From Rhodoplanes tepidamans (GTDB lineage Bacteria > Pseudomonadota > Alphaproteobacteria > Rhizobiales > Xanthobacteraceae), in NCBI RefSeq assembly GCF_030813915.1, contig NZ_JAUSUJ010000004.1, positions 62,001 to 126,000 on the forward strand: a stretch of 64,000 bases of DNA. Reading direction: 5' to 3'. This document shows positions 33,382 through 42,020 of the stretch, in pieces. Every line of letters starts with the position of its first letter. Position 1 is the stretch's first letter. The position numbers and the translations under genes were made by a program. A model generated the notes under the pieces. That model was not told the origin of the DNA. It did no database searches and saw only the letters and a list, made by a program, of their open reading frames with translations.

Positions 33382-33410
33382 CGCGGGCCGGCGCGATGCG
33401 CCGGCCCGCG
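33382..33410. terminator. Hairpin terminator between convergent genes
   Basis: A perfect 13-bp stem CGCGGGCCGGCGC / GCGCCGGCCCGCG with a 3-base GAT loop lies exactly between the ligase stop (33377) and the end of the Bug-type gene (33423). There is no U-tract, but its strength and position suggest it ends both transcripts. Confidence 0.6.
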
Positions 33411-33422
33411 ACCTCCGCGATC

Positions 33423-34433
33423 TCACCGCAGGGCGGCGACCACCGGCTGCCAGCGGCCGATCTCGGCCACCACGAAGTCGTGGAAGCCGGCCCGGCCCGC
33501 GACCCCCAGCGGGGCGATGCCCTGCGCGTCGAGGGCGGCCTGCACGGCCGCCGCGGCCCGCGCCTGGTCGAGCGCGCGCTCCAGCACGGCCATCCGCTCG
33601 GCCGGAATGCCGGCCGCCGCGAACAGCCCGACCCACACCCGCACGTCGAAGCCCGGCAGGCCGGACTCGGCGAGCGTCGGCACCTCGGGCAGCGCCGCCA
33701 CGCGCTCCGGCGCGGTGACGCCGAGCGCCACCAGGCGGCCGCTGCGCACCAGCTCGAGCACCGAGGTGAGCGGCGCGAACCACGCCATCACGTGGCCGCC
33801 GATCAGGTTCTGGGTCGCCTCGTTGTTGTTGGTGAAGGCGACCGGCAGCAACGCGGTGCCGGCCTTCTGATCGAAGACGACGCCGGCGAGGTGCGACGAG
33901 GAGCCCCGTCCGAGGGTCGCATAGGTGACGGCGTCGGGCCGCGACAGGGCGAGCTCCCGGAACGCCGCGACGCTGCGCACCCCGAGCGACGGCGGCACCA
34001 CCAGCAGGTTCGGAGTGGCGCCGATCGGCGCCAGCGCGACGATGTCGGTGCCGAACCTGACGCCGAAGTCGGGGAACAGCCAGTGGTTCACTGCGAAGGG
34101 CAGCGCGCCGATCATCAGCGTGTGGCCGTCGGCGGGCGCGCGCGCCACCGCCTGGGTCGCGATGTTGCCGGAGGCGCCGGGCCGGTTCTCGACGAACACC
34201 GAGGTGCCGAGCAGGCCGGAGAGCTGGTCGGCCAGGATGCGGGCGACGATGTCGGTCGGGCCGCCCTGGCCGAAGCCGACCACGATCCGGATCGGCCGGT
34301 CGGGCCATGCGGCGGGCTGGGATCGCGGGGCTCGGGACGAATCGGTCTGTGCCGAAGCCGGGACGGAACCGCCGAGCGCGGCGACGGACCCGACGCCCGC
34401 CGACACGAGAAAGCCGCGACGCGAAAGGAACAT
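33423..34433 (-). CDS. Bug-family (TctC-like) periplasmic solute-binding protein
   Basis: A 336-residue exported binding protein. The N-terminus 'MFLSRRGFLVSAGVGSVAAL' has a twin-arginine-like signal with cleavage near 'PASAQ'. The mature part has the family features 'WPDRPIRIVVGFGQGGPTDI', 'ENRPGASGNIATQAVARAPA' and 'LPEVPTLAESGLPGFDVRVW'. These proteins bind carboxylates and serve tripartite tricarboxylate transporters or act as sensors. No TctA/TctB membrane subunits are in the window, as is common. It is divergent from the dehydratase genes, which suggests a related substrate. Confidence 0.9.
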   Translation of the reverse strand: MFLSRRGFLVSAGVGSVAALGGSVPASAQTDSSRAPRSQPAAWPDRPIRIVVGFGQGGPTDIVARILADQLSGLLGTSVFVENRPGASGNIATQAVARAPADGHTLMIGALPFAVNHWLFPDFGVRFGTDIVALAPIGATPNLLVVPPSLGVRSVAAFRELALSRPDAVTYATLGRGSSSHLAGVVFDQKAGTALLPVAFTNNNEATQNLIGGHVMAWFAPLTSVLELVRSGRLVALGVTAPERVAALPEVPTLAESGLPGFDVRVWVGLFAAAGIPAERMAVLERALDQARAAAAVQAALDAQGIAPLGVAGRAGFHDFVVAEIGRWQPVVAALR

Positions 34434-34678
34434 CGAAACTCCATGCAAGCTGTTGGGGGTCGAGGCACCAGCCCGGCACGCGAGACGCCCGCAGGACTAC
34501 GCCATCCGTGTTGGTCGTTCCAGGCGGAAGTTCCGTTCATCGGGACACGCGTCGCACCGGCCCGTTCGTTTCGCATCACGAAACAGCGGCACGACGGCCC
34601 CCGATGCGGGCGCAGTCGTGCTTCAATCGTCGGCGGCGAGCGACCCGCACCCAACAGGGCGCCGCCGGCGGAGGATCC

Positions 34679-35548
34679 GTGGCCATCACCTACGACGCGA
34701 TCAGGCGCGCGACCGCCGATCTCTACGCCTGGTCGCTGCGCACCGTGCCGGACGACGCGGTGGCGGCGCTGCGCGCCGCGCTCGACACCGAGACGGCCGA
34801 GCAGGCCCGCAAGGTGCTGCGCTTCATGCTGACCGCGGCCGAGCGGGCGAAGAGCGACGACACGTATCTCTGCACGGACGCCGGCGTGCCGAGCTACGAC
34901 GTGAAGATCGGCACGGCGGCGCGCATCGACGGCGACATCAGGCAGGCCATCGTCGACGGCTTCGCCGACCTGTGCGCGACGGCCGAGCCGCCGATCCTGA
35001 AATTCGTCACCAATCCGCTCACCAACCAGCGCAGCTTCGCCGGCAAGGACATGCCGCTGGTCACCTGGGACGTGGCGAGCGGCGCCGACCATGTCGAGAT
35101 GACCTGCTCGCCGAAGGCGCTCGGCACCGGACGCTGGGCGTCGATCGAGACCTTCGTGTCGCCCTCGCTCGAGACGATCGAGCGCCACGTGATGGAGTGC
35201 GTGCTGAAGGCCGGCTCGCAGCCCTGCCCGCCCGTGGTGGTCGGCGTCGGCATCGGCGGCACCTTCGACATCGCCGCCAAGCTCGCCTCCAAGGCCACGC
35301 TGCGGCGGCTCGGCACCATCAATCCGGAGCCGATCCTGGCCGACATGGAGCGGCGCCTCTTCGAGGCGATCAACGCCACCGGCTTCGGCCCGATGGGCAC
35401 GGGCGGCGACACCACGGCGCTCGGCGTCCACATCGACTATGCGAGCGGCCACGGCTACACGCCGGTGGCGGTCTGCTTCAACTGCTGGATCAACCGCCGC
35501 ACCCGCGCCCGCATCCACGATTCGGGCGAGATCGAGCGTTGCGAGTGA
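34679..35548 (+). CDS. Fumarate hydratase / L(+)-tartrate dehydratase alpha-type subunit
   Basis: A 289-residue protein of the class I (Fe-S) fumarase alpha family. Typical text: 'AERAKSDDTYLCTDAG', 'LKFVTNPLTNQRSFAGKD', 'MTCSPKALGTGRWASIETF', 'VVGVGIGGTFDIAAKLASKA' and 'GFGPMGTGGDTTALGVHI'. The cysteines in the first, third and 'VAVCFNCWINRR' stretches could ligate the 4Fe-4S cluster. With the beta subunit it would add or remove water on a hydroxydicarboxylate. The start is GTG at 34679 with GGAGGA 3 bases upstream. It is the first gene of a two-gene operon. Confidence 0.9.
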   Translation: MAITYDAIRRATADLYAWSLRTVPDDAVAALRAALDTETAEQARKVLRFMLTAAERAKSDDTYLCTDAGVPSYDVKIGTAARIDGDIRQAIVDGFADLCATAEPPILKFVTNPLTNQRSFAGKDMPLVTWDVASGADHVEMTCSPKALGTGRWASIETFVSPSLETIERHVMECVLKAGSQPCPPVVVGVGIGGTFDIAAKLASKATLRRLGTINPEPILADMERRLFEAINATGFGPMGTGGDTTALGVHIDYASGHGYTPVAVCFNCWINRRTRARIHDSGEIERCE

Positions 35549-35553
35549 CGACC

Positions 35554-36201
35554 ATGACCGTGACGCCAGCCGTCCAGGACGACCTCCCGCGCCTTTCCGT
35601 GCCGCTGTCGCGCGGCGACGCGAGAAACCTCGCGCTCGGCGACGTGGTGCGGCTCGACGGCGAGGCGATCGTGACGATCGGCATGCCGACCCACCAGCGC
35701 ATCATGGCGCATGTCGCCGAGGAGAAGCCGCTGCCGTTCGATCTCGGCGGCGCGGCGTTCTTCCACCTGTCGGTGTGCAGCCGCGAGACGCCGGCCGGCG
35801 GCGCCGAGCCGCTCTACGTCAATCCGACCACCTCGACGCGCTTCAATCCGTATCTGCCGACCCTGATCCGCCGCTTCGCGCTGTCCGCCACGGCCGGCAA
35901 GGGCGGGCTCGACATGGACTGCGCCCGCGCCATGCAGGAGGTCGGCTGCGTCTACTTTTCCATGATGGGCGGCGCCTCGCCGCTGCTGTCCGAGGGCGTC
36001 GCCGCGATCGTCGAGACCGCGTGGGACGACCTGATCATGCAGTTCCGGCTCACCCGCGTGCGGCTCGCCGGCTTCGGCCCGCTCACCGTGGCGATCGACG
36101 CGCACGGCCGCAGCCTCTACGACGACCTCGCCCGCAACGCCCGGGCGAAGCTGCCGGACATCCTCGCGAAGCTGAACGCCGGGCGGGCAGCGGCACGATA
36201 A
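35554..36201 (+). CDS. Fumarate hydratase / L(+)-tartrate dehydratase beta-type subunit
   Basis: A 215-residue beta subunit, 5 bp after the alpha subunit. Characteristic text: 'LALGDVVRLDGEAIVTIGMP', 'THQRIMAHVAEEKPLPFDLG', 'VNPTTSTRFNPYLPTLIRRF' and 'VYFSMMGGASPLLSEGVAAI'. The conserved Arg/Lys of the family active site are present. Two-subunit enzymes of this type include fumarase, tartrate dehydratase and dehydratases for substituted malates, so the true substrate cannot be told apart here. The lack of tricarboxylic-cycle neighbours and the presence of an aldolase argue for a catabolic role. Confidence 0.88.
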   Translation: MTVTPAVQDDLPRLSVPLSRGDARNLALGDVVRLDGEAIVTIGMPTHQRIMAHVAEEKPLPFDLGGAAFFHLSVCSRETPAGGAEPLYVNPTTSTRFNPYLPTLIRRFALSATAGKGGLDMDCARAMQEVGCVYFSMMGGASPLLSEGVAAIVETAWDDLIMQFRLTRVRLAGFGPLTVAIDAHGRSLYDDLARNARAKLPDILAKLNAGRAAAR

Positions 36202-36264
36202 GATCGACGATACAGCCTCTCGATCGTCGTCGTCCGCGCAGGCGAGGGCTTTGCGGAATTGCAC

Positions 36265-36391
36265 CGTCGTCCCGGGGCGGCGCGCCAGCGCCGAGTCCGG
36301 GACCTATACGCCCTGTCTGTCGTGAGTCACCAGCACCGGGCGCATGGATCCCGGGCTCACGGACCTGCGGTCCGCACCCCGGGATGACGGA
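36265..36391. repeat. Intergenic palindromic element, family A variant
   Basis: Starts 'gtcgtcccggggcggcgcgc', has 'ggatcccgggctcacggacc' near its middle and ends 'ccccgggatgacggattatg' followed by caaagccc. The last 20 bases plus 'caaagccc' recur after the element at 45811. Confidence 0.6.
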
Positions 36392-36569
36392 TTATGCAAA
36401 GCCCTCGCGCAGGCGAACGACCCGGTATCCACCGAACTCCGTCGTTACGGTCGTGAGACTGCGGCGCACCTGGTGCTCCGCCCTCGCTCGCCTCCGCGGC
36501 GCACGACGGAGGCGAGGCTTCGGAGTTCGAGCTGGAGATCGTCCCGCTGAGCTCGAGCCACTCTCCGCT

Positions 36570-36660
36570 CATTCCCGCGCAAGCGGGAATCCAGGGGCCA
36601 CACCCAGGGGCCACACGCCGAATCGGCCCTGCGTCCCCGCCTTCGCGGGGACGAGCGGAA
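36570..36660. repeat. Intergenic palindromic element, family C copy 1
   Basis: Two hairpins: attcccgcgc/aagcgggaat followed by ccagg, and gtccccgccttcgcggggac followed by gagcgg. The same two hairpins occur in order at 40815-40890. Confidence 0.65.
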
Positions 36661-36704
36661 GGCGGGGCGAATTCATCGCGATCGAAACCGCTCCAGCGCC
36701 TGTG

Positions 36705-36786
36705 GGCTCGTCCCGGCCATCCGCGGTGCGTCGCTGCAGCGCCGGAGAGACGCGAAGGCCCGCGGCGCGCGCGGGCCTGACGGGCC
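36705..36786. repeat. Intergenic palindromic element, family D copy 2
   Basis: Begins 'ggctcgtcccggccatccgc' and ends with a GC-rich palindrome (gcccgcggcgcgcgcgggc) and tgacggg. It is related to 10647-10730. Confidence 0.55.
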
Positions 36787-36940
36787 GAGGGGCATGGGAG
36801 CAGGCCCATTGACATGCAGAAGGCACGCCGGCCGCGACGTCTCGGCCGACGTGCCGTCTCGCCGCCGCCCGGCGGGGGTCGGCTCGGAACCCACCGGGCG
36901 ACGACGATCCCGGGAGACGGGATCGATCCGGACGGCCGGA

Positions 36941-37933
36941 TCAGAACTGGATGCCGGCGCCCTTGATGACCGGGCCCCACTTGGCGACCTCGGAGGCGAT
37001 GTAGGCCTTCAGCTCCTCGGGCGTGCCGCCGTTCGGCTCCATCGACATGGAGGCGAGCACCTCCTTGGCCTTGTCGGTCTTCAGCCAGGCGTTGACCACG
37101 CGGTTGGTCTTCTCGATCACCTCGGACGGCGTGCCGGCCGGCGCCATCAGGGCGTACCAGGCGGAGGCCTCGAAGTTCGCCACCCCGGTCTCGGTCACGG
37201 TCGGCACGTCGGGCAGCGAGGCGCTGCGCTTGGCGCCCGTGGTGGCGAGCGCCTTGATGGTGCCGCTCTGCACGAGCGGCACGTAGCTCGACATGAAGTC
37301 CATGGCGACGTCGATCTGGCCGCCGAGCAGATCCGTGATGATCGGCGAGGTGCCGCGGTACGGCACGTTGGTGAACTGCACCTTGGCGCTCGCCTGCAGC
37401 AGCTCCGACGTGATGTGGCCGAGCGTGCCCTGCCCCGGAATGCCGGCATTGACCTTGCCGGGCGCCGCCCTGGCGGCCGCGACCAGGTCGGCCAGCGTCT
37501 TGAACGGCGCGTCCTTCTTGGCGGTGACGATCAGGGGCGAGTTGGCGATCAGCACGATCGGCACGAGGTCGCGATCGGGATCGTAGGGCATCGACTTGTA
37601 CATCAGCCGGTTCTGCGCCACCGGGCCGGGGGTCGAGAACAGCAGCGTGTAGCCGTCGGGCTGCGCCTTGGCGACCGCGGCGCCGCCGATATTGCCGCCG
37701 GCGCCGGCACGGTTGTCGGCGATGAACTGCTTGCCCAGCCCGTCGCTCAGCGCCGCCGCCACGGCGCGCGCCAGGATGTCGGTGTTGCCGCCGGCCGGGA
37801 ACGGGACGATGAGCGTGACGGGCCGGTTCGGCCAGCCCTGCGCCGCGGCCGGGCCCGAGGCGAGCAGAGCCGGAGCGGCGAGCGCGCACAGGGCCGCCCC
37901 CACGGCGAGCCGACGAGATACACGGTGGTCCAT
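36941..37933 (-). CDS. Bug-family (TctC-like) periplasmic solute-binding protein
   Basis: A 330-residue exported protein with signal 'AVGAALCALAAPALLASGPA' cleaved near 'AAAQGWP'. Mature features: 'WPNRPVTLIVPFPAGGNTDI', 'ADNRAGAGGNIGGAAVAKAQ', 'FTNVPYRGTSPIITDLLGGQ' and 'LPDVPTVTETGVANFEASAW'. It should bind a carboxylate in the periplasm. It is only distantly similar to the other Bug protein in this region, so the two may bind different ligands. GGAG precedes the ATG at 37933. It is divergent from the DUF6282-aldolase-cupin genes across 248 bp. Confidence 0.92.
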   Translation of the reverse strand: MDHRVSRRLAVGAALCALAAPALLASGPAAAQGWPNRPVTLIVPFPAGGNTDILARAVAAALSDGLGKQFIADNRAGAGGNIGGAAVAKAQPDGYTLLFSTPGPVAQNRLMYKSMPYDPDRDLVPIVLIANSPLIVTAKKDAPFKTLADLVAAARAAPGKVNAGIPGQGTLGHITSELLQASAKVQFTNVPYRGTSPIITDLLGGQIDVAMDFMSSYVPLVQSGTIKALATTGAKRSASLPDVPTVTETGVANFEASAWYALMAPAGTPSEVIEKTNRVVNAWLKTDKAKEVLASMSMEPNGGTPEELKAYIASEVAKWGPVIKGAGIQF

Positions 37934-38181
37934 GATGCGTTCTCCGGGGGGTGACTGCGGCGCGGTACGCGGTTGTCGATCTCCGCGCTTGGCGATGGAA
38001 GCTAAGCCCAGACGCCGCGGCGGGCGACCGCTTTCTCGGACCGTTTCGCATCGTGAAACGAGGGCGATTTGTGCCCGATGCCGGCGGCATTTCTCGTAGT
38101 CTCCGGACCACACGATGCGTCGCGCCGGCGCCAGGAGCGAAGTCCGCGCGACGCGCCGCCCGAGCCAGAAGAGGAAGAGCG

Positions 38182-39105
38182 ATGTCCGCCGCCACCCCGA
38201 TCTCCGACACCCTGGTCGACGACCTGATGAAGGGCGCCGTGGATCTGCACGTCCACAGCGGGCCGTCCGTGATGGCGCGGCTGGTCGACCACATGGAGGC
38301 GCTGGAACAGGCGAGCGCCGCCGGCATGCGGGCCGTGCTGTTCAAGGATCACTACTACCCGACGGCGCCGATCGCCGAGATGATCCGCGCCAAGACCAAA
38401 GGCGGCGCCGAGCCGCTCGGCGGCATCGTGCTCAACAACGCGCTCGGCGGGTTCAACGTCTACGCGGTCGAGCACGCGCTCAAGCTCGGCACCCGCATCG
38501 TGTGGATGCCGACCGTCTCGGCGGCGAACCACATCCGCGAGGGGCACAACAAGAAGCTGCTGGTCGCCAAGTCCGAGATGCGGCGGCCGACCGCCCTCTC
38601 CGCCGTCGACGAGCACGGCGAGCTCAAGGAGGAGGTGAAGCCGATCCTCGATCTCGTCGCCCAGTACGACGCGGTGCTGTCCTGCGGCCATCTCCACATC
38701 AGCGAGGCGTGGGTGCTGTTCGAGGAGGCGAAGCGCCGCGGCTGCAAGCGGCTGCTCGTCAACCACCCGCCCTACACGGTCGGCGCGGCGCCGAAGGACG
38801 TGAAGCGCCTCCTCGACCTCGGCGTGATGATCGAGCACTCGGCCTGCCTCTACATCGACTGCCGCTTCAAGGTCTACACGCCGGAGCAGCTGAAGGAATG
38901 GATCGACACCGCCGGCGTCGACAACACCTTCTTCGGTTCCGATCTCGGCCAGGCCAACTGCCCGTCGCCCGTCGAGGGGATGAAGCAGATCGTCCGCACC
39001 TGCCTCACGCTCGGCTACACGCCGGACGAGGTGCGCCGGATGGTCTCCTCCAACGCCATGCGGCTCGCCGGCATCGGCGACAACGCCCCGGCCGCGGCGG
39101 CGTGA
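38182..39105 (+). CDS. DUF6282 family protein, amidohydrolase-like
   Basis: A 307-residue protein. 'GAVDLHVHSGPSVMARLVDH' has the HxH motif of amidohydrolase-type metal sites. 'AVLFKDHYYP', 'CGHLHISEAWVLFEEA' and 'LLVNHPPYTVGAAPKD' add more His, and 'FFGSDLGQANCPSPVEGM' supplies the late Asp. This is the pattern of a TIM-barrel metallohydrolase (DUF6282), perhaps a lactonase or decarboxylase. No reaction is established. GAGGAAGAG precedes the ATG. It is the first gene of a tight cluster; the aldolase begins 15 bp after its stop. Confidence 0.82.
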   Translation: MSAATPISDTLVDDLMKGAVDLHVHSGPSVMARLVDHMEALEQASAAGMRAVLFKDHYYPTAPIAEMIRAKTKGGAEPLGGIVLNNALGGFNVYAVEHALKLGTRIVWMPTVSAANHIREGHNKKLLVAKSEMRRPTALSAVDEHGELKEEVKPILDLVAQYDAVLSCGHLHISEAWVLFEEAKRRGCKRLLVNHPPYTVGAAPKDVKRLLDLGVMIEHSACLYIDCRFKVYTPEQLKEWIDTAGVDNTFFGSDLGQANCPSPVEGMKQIVRTCLTLGYTPDEVRRMVSSNAMRLAGIGDNAPAAAA

Positions 39106-39119
39106 CGGAGCGCGATCCG

Positions 39120-39911
39120 ATGACCATCCCGCCCGCCCCGGACGGCAGCTTCCGGGCCCGGCTCGCCGCCGGGCAGCATCTGGTCGGCACCTTCGTGAAG
39201 ACGCCGACCATGCACGCCACCGAGATCCTCGGCGCGCTCGGCTTCGACTTCGTCGTCATCGACGAGGAGCACGCGCCGTTCGACCGCGCCGCCATCGACG
39301 TGGCGCTGCTCGCCGCGAAGGCGGCCGGCCTCGCCGGCCTCGTGCGGGTGGCGAGCAGCGCGCCGTCGTCGCTCCTCTCGGTGCTCGACATGGGCGCGAC
39401 CGGCATGCTGGTGCCGCACGTGTCGAGCGCCGCCATGGCCCGCGAGGTCGCCGCGGCCTGCCGCTACCGCGGCGGCCGCCGCGGCTATTCGGGCTCGCCG
39501 CGCTCGGCCGGCTATGGCGCCGGCAAGATGTGGTCGACCATCGACGCCTGCGACGCGGCCGTCACGGTGATCGCCCAGATCGAGGATCCGGAGGCGCTCG
39601 ACGAGATCGACGCCATCGCGGCGGTCGAGGGCATCGACGCGCTGTTCATCGGCCGCGGCGACCTCACCTGCGCGATGGGAGCGGCCAAGAACGACGCGCC
39701 GGAGGTGCGCGACGCGGTCGACCGGATCGCGGCCGCGGCCAAGGCGGCCGGCAAGCCCGTCGCCGTCTTCGTCGGCGGCCTTCCCGAAGCGACATGGCTG
39801 AAGGAGCGGGGCGCCTCGGCCTTCGTCGTCTCCTCCGACCAGGGCTTTCTCCGCAACGCCGCCGCCAAGGCACTCGCCGAGATCGGCGGGCTCGGCAAGC
39901 CGGCGGCCTGA
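39120..39911 (+). CDS. HpcH/HpaI-type aldolase
   Basis: A 263-residue class II pyruvate aldolase. Motifs: 'LVGTFVKTPTMHATEILGAL', 'DFVVIDEEHAPFDRAAIDVA' with the metal-binding Glu and His, 'ATGMLVPHVSSAAMAREVAA', 'AQIEDPEALDEIDAIAAVEG' and 'ALFIGRGDLTCAMGA'. The family cleaves 4-hydroxy-2-oxo acids to pyruvate and an aldehyde or oxo acid. The start is ATG 39120 (GGAG upstream); an in-frame GTG at 39102 overlaps the preceding stop codon. Gene order suggests it cleaves the product of DUF6282 or dehydratase action. Confidence 0.9.
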   Translation: MTIPPAPDGSFRARLAAGQHLVGTFVKTPTMHATEILGALGFDFVVIDEEHAPFDRAAIDVALLAAKAAGLAGLVRVASSAPSSLLSVLDMGATGMLVPHVSSAAMAREVAAACRYRGGRRGYSGSPRSAGYGAGKMWSTIDACDAAVTVIAQIEDPEALDEIDAIAAVEGIDALFIGRGDLTCAMGAAKNDAPEVRDAVDRIAAAAKAAGKPVAVFVGGLPEATWLKERGASAFVVSSDQGFLRNAAAKALAEIGGLGKPAA

Positions 39912-39940
39912 GCGCCGCCGCATCGACACGGAACAGACTC

Positions 39941-40780
39941 ATGATCCCGAGACCCGCCAGCTACGCCGACCACTCCGTGGCTCCCCCCGACATCGAGGAG
40001 CCGGGTGCGAGAACCTGGATCACCCGCGGCGCCAATCTGGTGATCGCCATCTCGGACGTGACCAGGGGCACGGTCCTGTCGCGCGACGCGCAGCCCGACG
40101 AATCCATGGTGTTCCTGGCGTCCGGCAGCGCGACCATCGCGGCCGGCGGCGAGCGGATCGACGCGGCCGCCGAGACGCTGACCATCGTGCCGCCCGGCGC
40201 GAGCCGCATCACCGCGACGAGCGACGCCCGCATCGTCCGGGTGTTCTCGAACCAGGCGGCCGATCTCGCGCGGCAGGCCAGCAACGCCGCGACGTATTCC
40301 GACGGCGCGCCCGAATGCGCCCCGATCGTGCCGTGGCCGACGCCGCCGGACGGCTTCAAGCTCCGGCAGTACACCCCGCTCGCGGTCGAGAAGCCCGAGA
40401 CCAACATGCGGATCTTCCGCTCCACCAATCTGATGCTCAACGTGATGACGCGGCGCGACGGGCCGCGCGACCCCAGGAAGCTGAGCCCGCATTCGCACGA
40501 CGACTTCGAGCAGTGCTCGGTGGTGCTGGAGGGCGACTACATGCATCACCTGCGCTGGCCGTGGACGCCCGACCAGACGACCTGGCGCGACGACGAGCAC
40601 GTCACCATCGGGGCGCCCTCCGTCACCGTGATCCCGGCCAAGGTGGTCCACACCAGCAACAATGTCGGCCCCAAGCGCTCCTGGCTGCTCGACGTCTTCG
40701 CCCCACCCCGCATGGACTTCTCGAAGAAGCCCGGCATGGTGATCAACGCCGCCGACTATCCCGTGCCGGCGGAAGGCTGA
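39941..40780 (+). CDS. Cupin-domain protein
   Basis: A 279-residue double-cupin-like protein, 29 bp after the aldolase. The C-terminal cupin has likely metal ligands in 'LSPHSHDDFEQCSVVLEGDY' (His, His, Glu) and 'VIPAKVVHTSNNVG' (His). The N-terminal half ('ESMVFLASGSATIAAGGERI') is a cupin without obvious ligands. It could be an isomerase, dioxygenase or binding protein. Neighbouring genes suggest it handles an intermediate of the same organic-acid route. Family members beside Bug and aldolase genes are common in Burkholderiales and Bradyrhizobium-like genomes, to my knowledge without assigned function. Confidence 0.8.
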   Translation: MIPRPASYADHSVAPPDIEEPGARTWITRGANLVIAISDVTRGTVLSRDAQPDESMVFLASGSATIAAGGERIDAAAETLTIVPPGASRITATSDARIVRVFSNQAADLARQASNAATYSDGAPECAPIVPWPTPPDGFKLRQYTPLAVEKPETNMRIFRSTNLMLNVMTRRDGPRDPRKLSPHSHDDFEQCSVVLEGDYMHHLRWPWTPDQTTWRDDEHVTIGAPSVTVIPAKVVHTSNNVGPKRSWLLDVFAPPRMDFSKKPGMVINAADYPVPAEG

Positions 40781-40814
40781 CCGGTCTCGACCGGGATCGC
40801 CCCGCACTCCGCCC

Positions 40815-40890
40815 GGTCCCGCGCAAGCGGGACTCCAGGATCGGCGCGCCGGGGCGCCCCGGGTCCCCGCCGTCGCGGGGACGAGCGGAG
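40815..40890. repeat. Intergenic palindromic element, family C copy 2
   Basis: Hairpins gtcccgcgc/aagcgggac followed by tccagg, and gtccccgccgtcgcggggac followed by gagcgg. It matches 36570-36660 in order and orientation, with a shorter middle. Confidence 0.65.
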
Positions 40891-40943
40891 GTCGTGACCG
40901 ACGCACCGCCCCGGAAGACCGCTCCAACGAGAAGGCCGACCCC

Positions 40944-41954
40944 ATGAAGCGGATCGAGGTTCTGCAGGCCGGCGGGCCGGAGCAGATGGTGCTGGCCGAG
41001 GCGCCGGAACCGGCGCTCCGGCCCGGCGAGGTGCTGGTCCGGGTCGCCGCCGCCGGCGTCAACCGGCCCGACGTGCAGCAGCGCCGCGGCCTCTATCCGC
41101 CGCCCCCCGAGGCGTCGCCGATCCTCGGCCTCGACGTCGCGGGCGTCGTCGCGCGCACCGCCGACGACGTGACCTGGCCGCCGCCCGGCACGCCGGTCTG
41201 CGCCCTCGTCAACGGCGGCGGCTACGCCGAGTCCTGCGCCGTGCCCGCCGTGCAGTGCATGCCGATCCCGAATGGTTTCGGGTTCGTCGAGGCGGCCTCG
41301 CTGCCCGAGGTGTTCTTCACCGCCTGGAACAACGTGATCATGCTCGGCCGGCTGGCCGAGGGCGAGTCGCTCCTCGTCCAGGGCGGCACCAGCGGCGTCG
41401 GCCTCGCCGCGATCCAGATCGCGACGCAGCTGCGCGGCTCCACCGTGTACGCGACCGCCGGCTCGGCCGAGAAGTGCCGGGTCTGCCTGGACTACGGCGC
41501 CGCCGCCGCGATCGACTACAGGACCGAGGACTTCTGCGCCCGCCTGCGCGAGCTGACGCAGGGCCGCGGCGTCGACGTGGTGCTGGACGGCCAGGCCGGT
41601 CCCTACACCGACAAGGAGCTCGGCCTGCTCGCCCCGGACGGGCGCGTCGTGCTGATCGCCAGCCACCTGGGCGCCATGGCCGAGGTGAACGTGCGCGACA
41701 TCGTGCGCCGGCGCCTGACCCTGACCGGCTCGACCCTGCGGCCGCGGCCGCCCGCCTACAAGGGCCGCATCGCCCGCGCGCTGGTCGAGGAGGTGTGGCC
41801 GCTGCTCGCCGACGGCCGCATCCGCACCCGCATCCACGCGACGGTCCCGCTCGCGGAGGTCGCCGCGGCGCACGGCATGCTCGAGGCCGGCGAGCAGATC
41901 GGCAAGGTGGTGCTGATCGTCGATCCGGCCCTTGTCACGGCGGGCCCGGGATAG
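40944..41954 (+). CDS. NAD(P)H quinone oxidoreductase, PIG3 type
   Basis: A 336-residue zinc-free medium-chain reductase. The family sequence 'AAAGVNRPDVQQRRGLYPPP', the nucleotide motif 'LLVQGGTSGVGLAAIQIATQ', 'DVVLDGQAGPY' and the ending 'EVAAAHGMLEAGEQIGKVVL' match PIG3/QorA-like proteins. It reduces quinones or enones with NADPH. No zinc ligands are seen. It lies 66 bp before the regulator gene and may be part of the catabolic set or a general detoxification enzyme. Confidence 0.9.
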   Translation: MKRIEVLQAGGPEQMVLAEAPEPALRPGEVLVRVAAAGVNRPDVQQRRGLYPPPPEASPILGLDVAGVVARTADDVTWPPPGTPVCALVNGGGYAESCAVPAVQCMPIPNGFGFVEAASLPEVFFTAWNNVIMLGRLAEGESLLVQGGTSGVGLAAIQIATQLRGSTVYATAGSAEKCRVCLDYGAAAAIDYRTEDFCARLRELTQGRGVDVVLDGQAGPYTDKELGLLAPDGRVVLIASHLGAMAEVNVRDIVRRRLTLTGSTLRPRPPAYKGRIARALVEEVWPLLADGRIRTRIHATVPLAEVAAAHGMLEAGEQIGKVVLIVDPALVTAGPG

Positions 41955-42020
41955 TCTAGTCGGGCCGCGCCCATGCGGCTCCGGACCAGGACGCCGCGGA
42001 CGCGTGCGACAAGGCCCGCC

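Larger units (their letters stand above)
36202..36940. other. 739-bp intergenic region with three palindromic repeat elements
   Basis: No gene was found. It is built largely from repeat elements: a family A-like element (36265-36391), a family C element (36570-36660) and a family D element (36705-36786). It separates the dehydratase operon from the second Bug-type gene, which points toward it. Confidence 0.55.
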
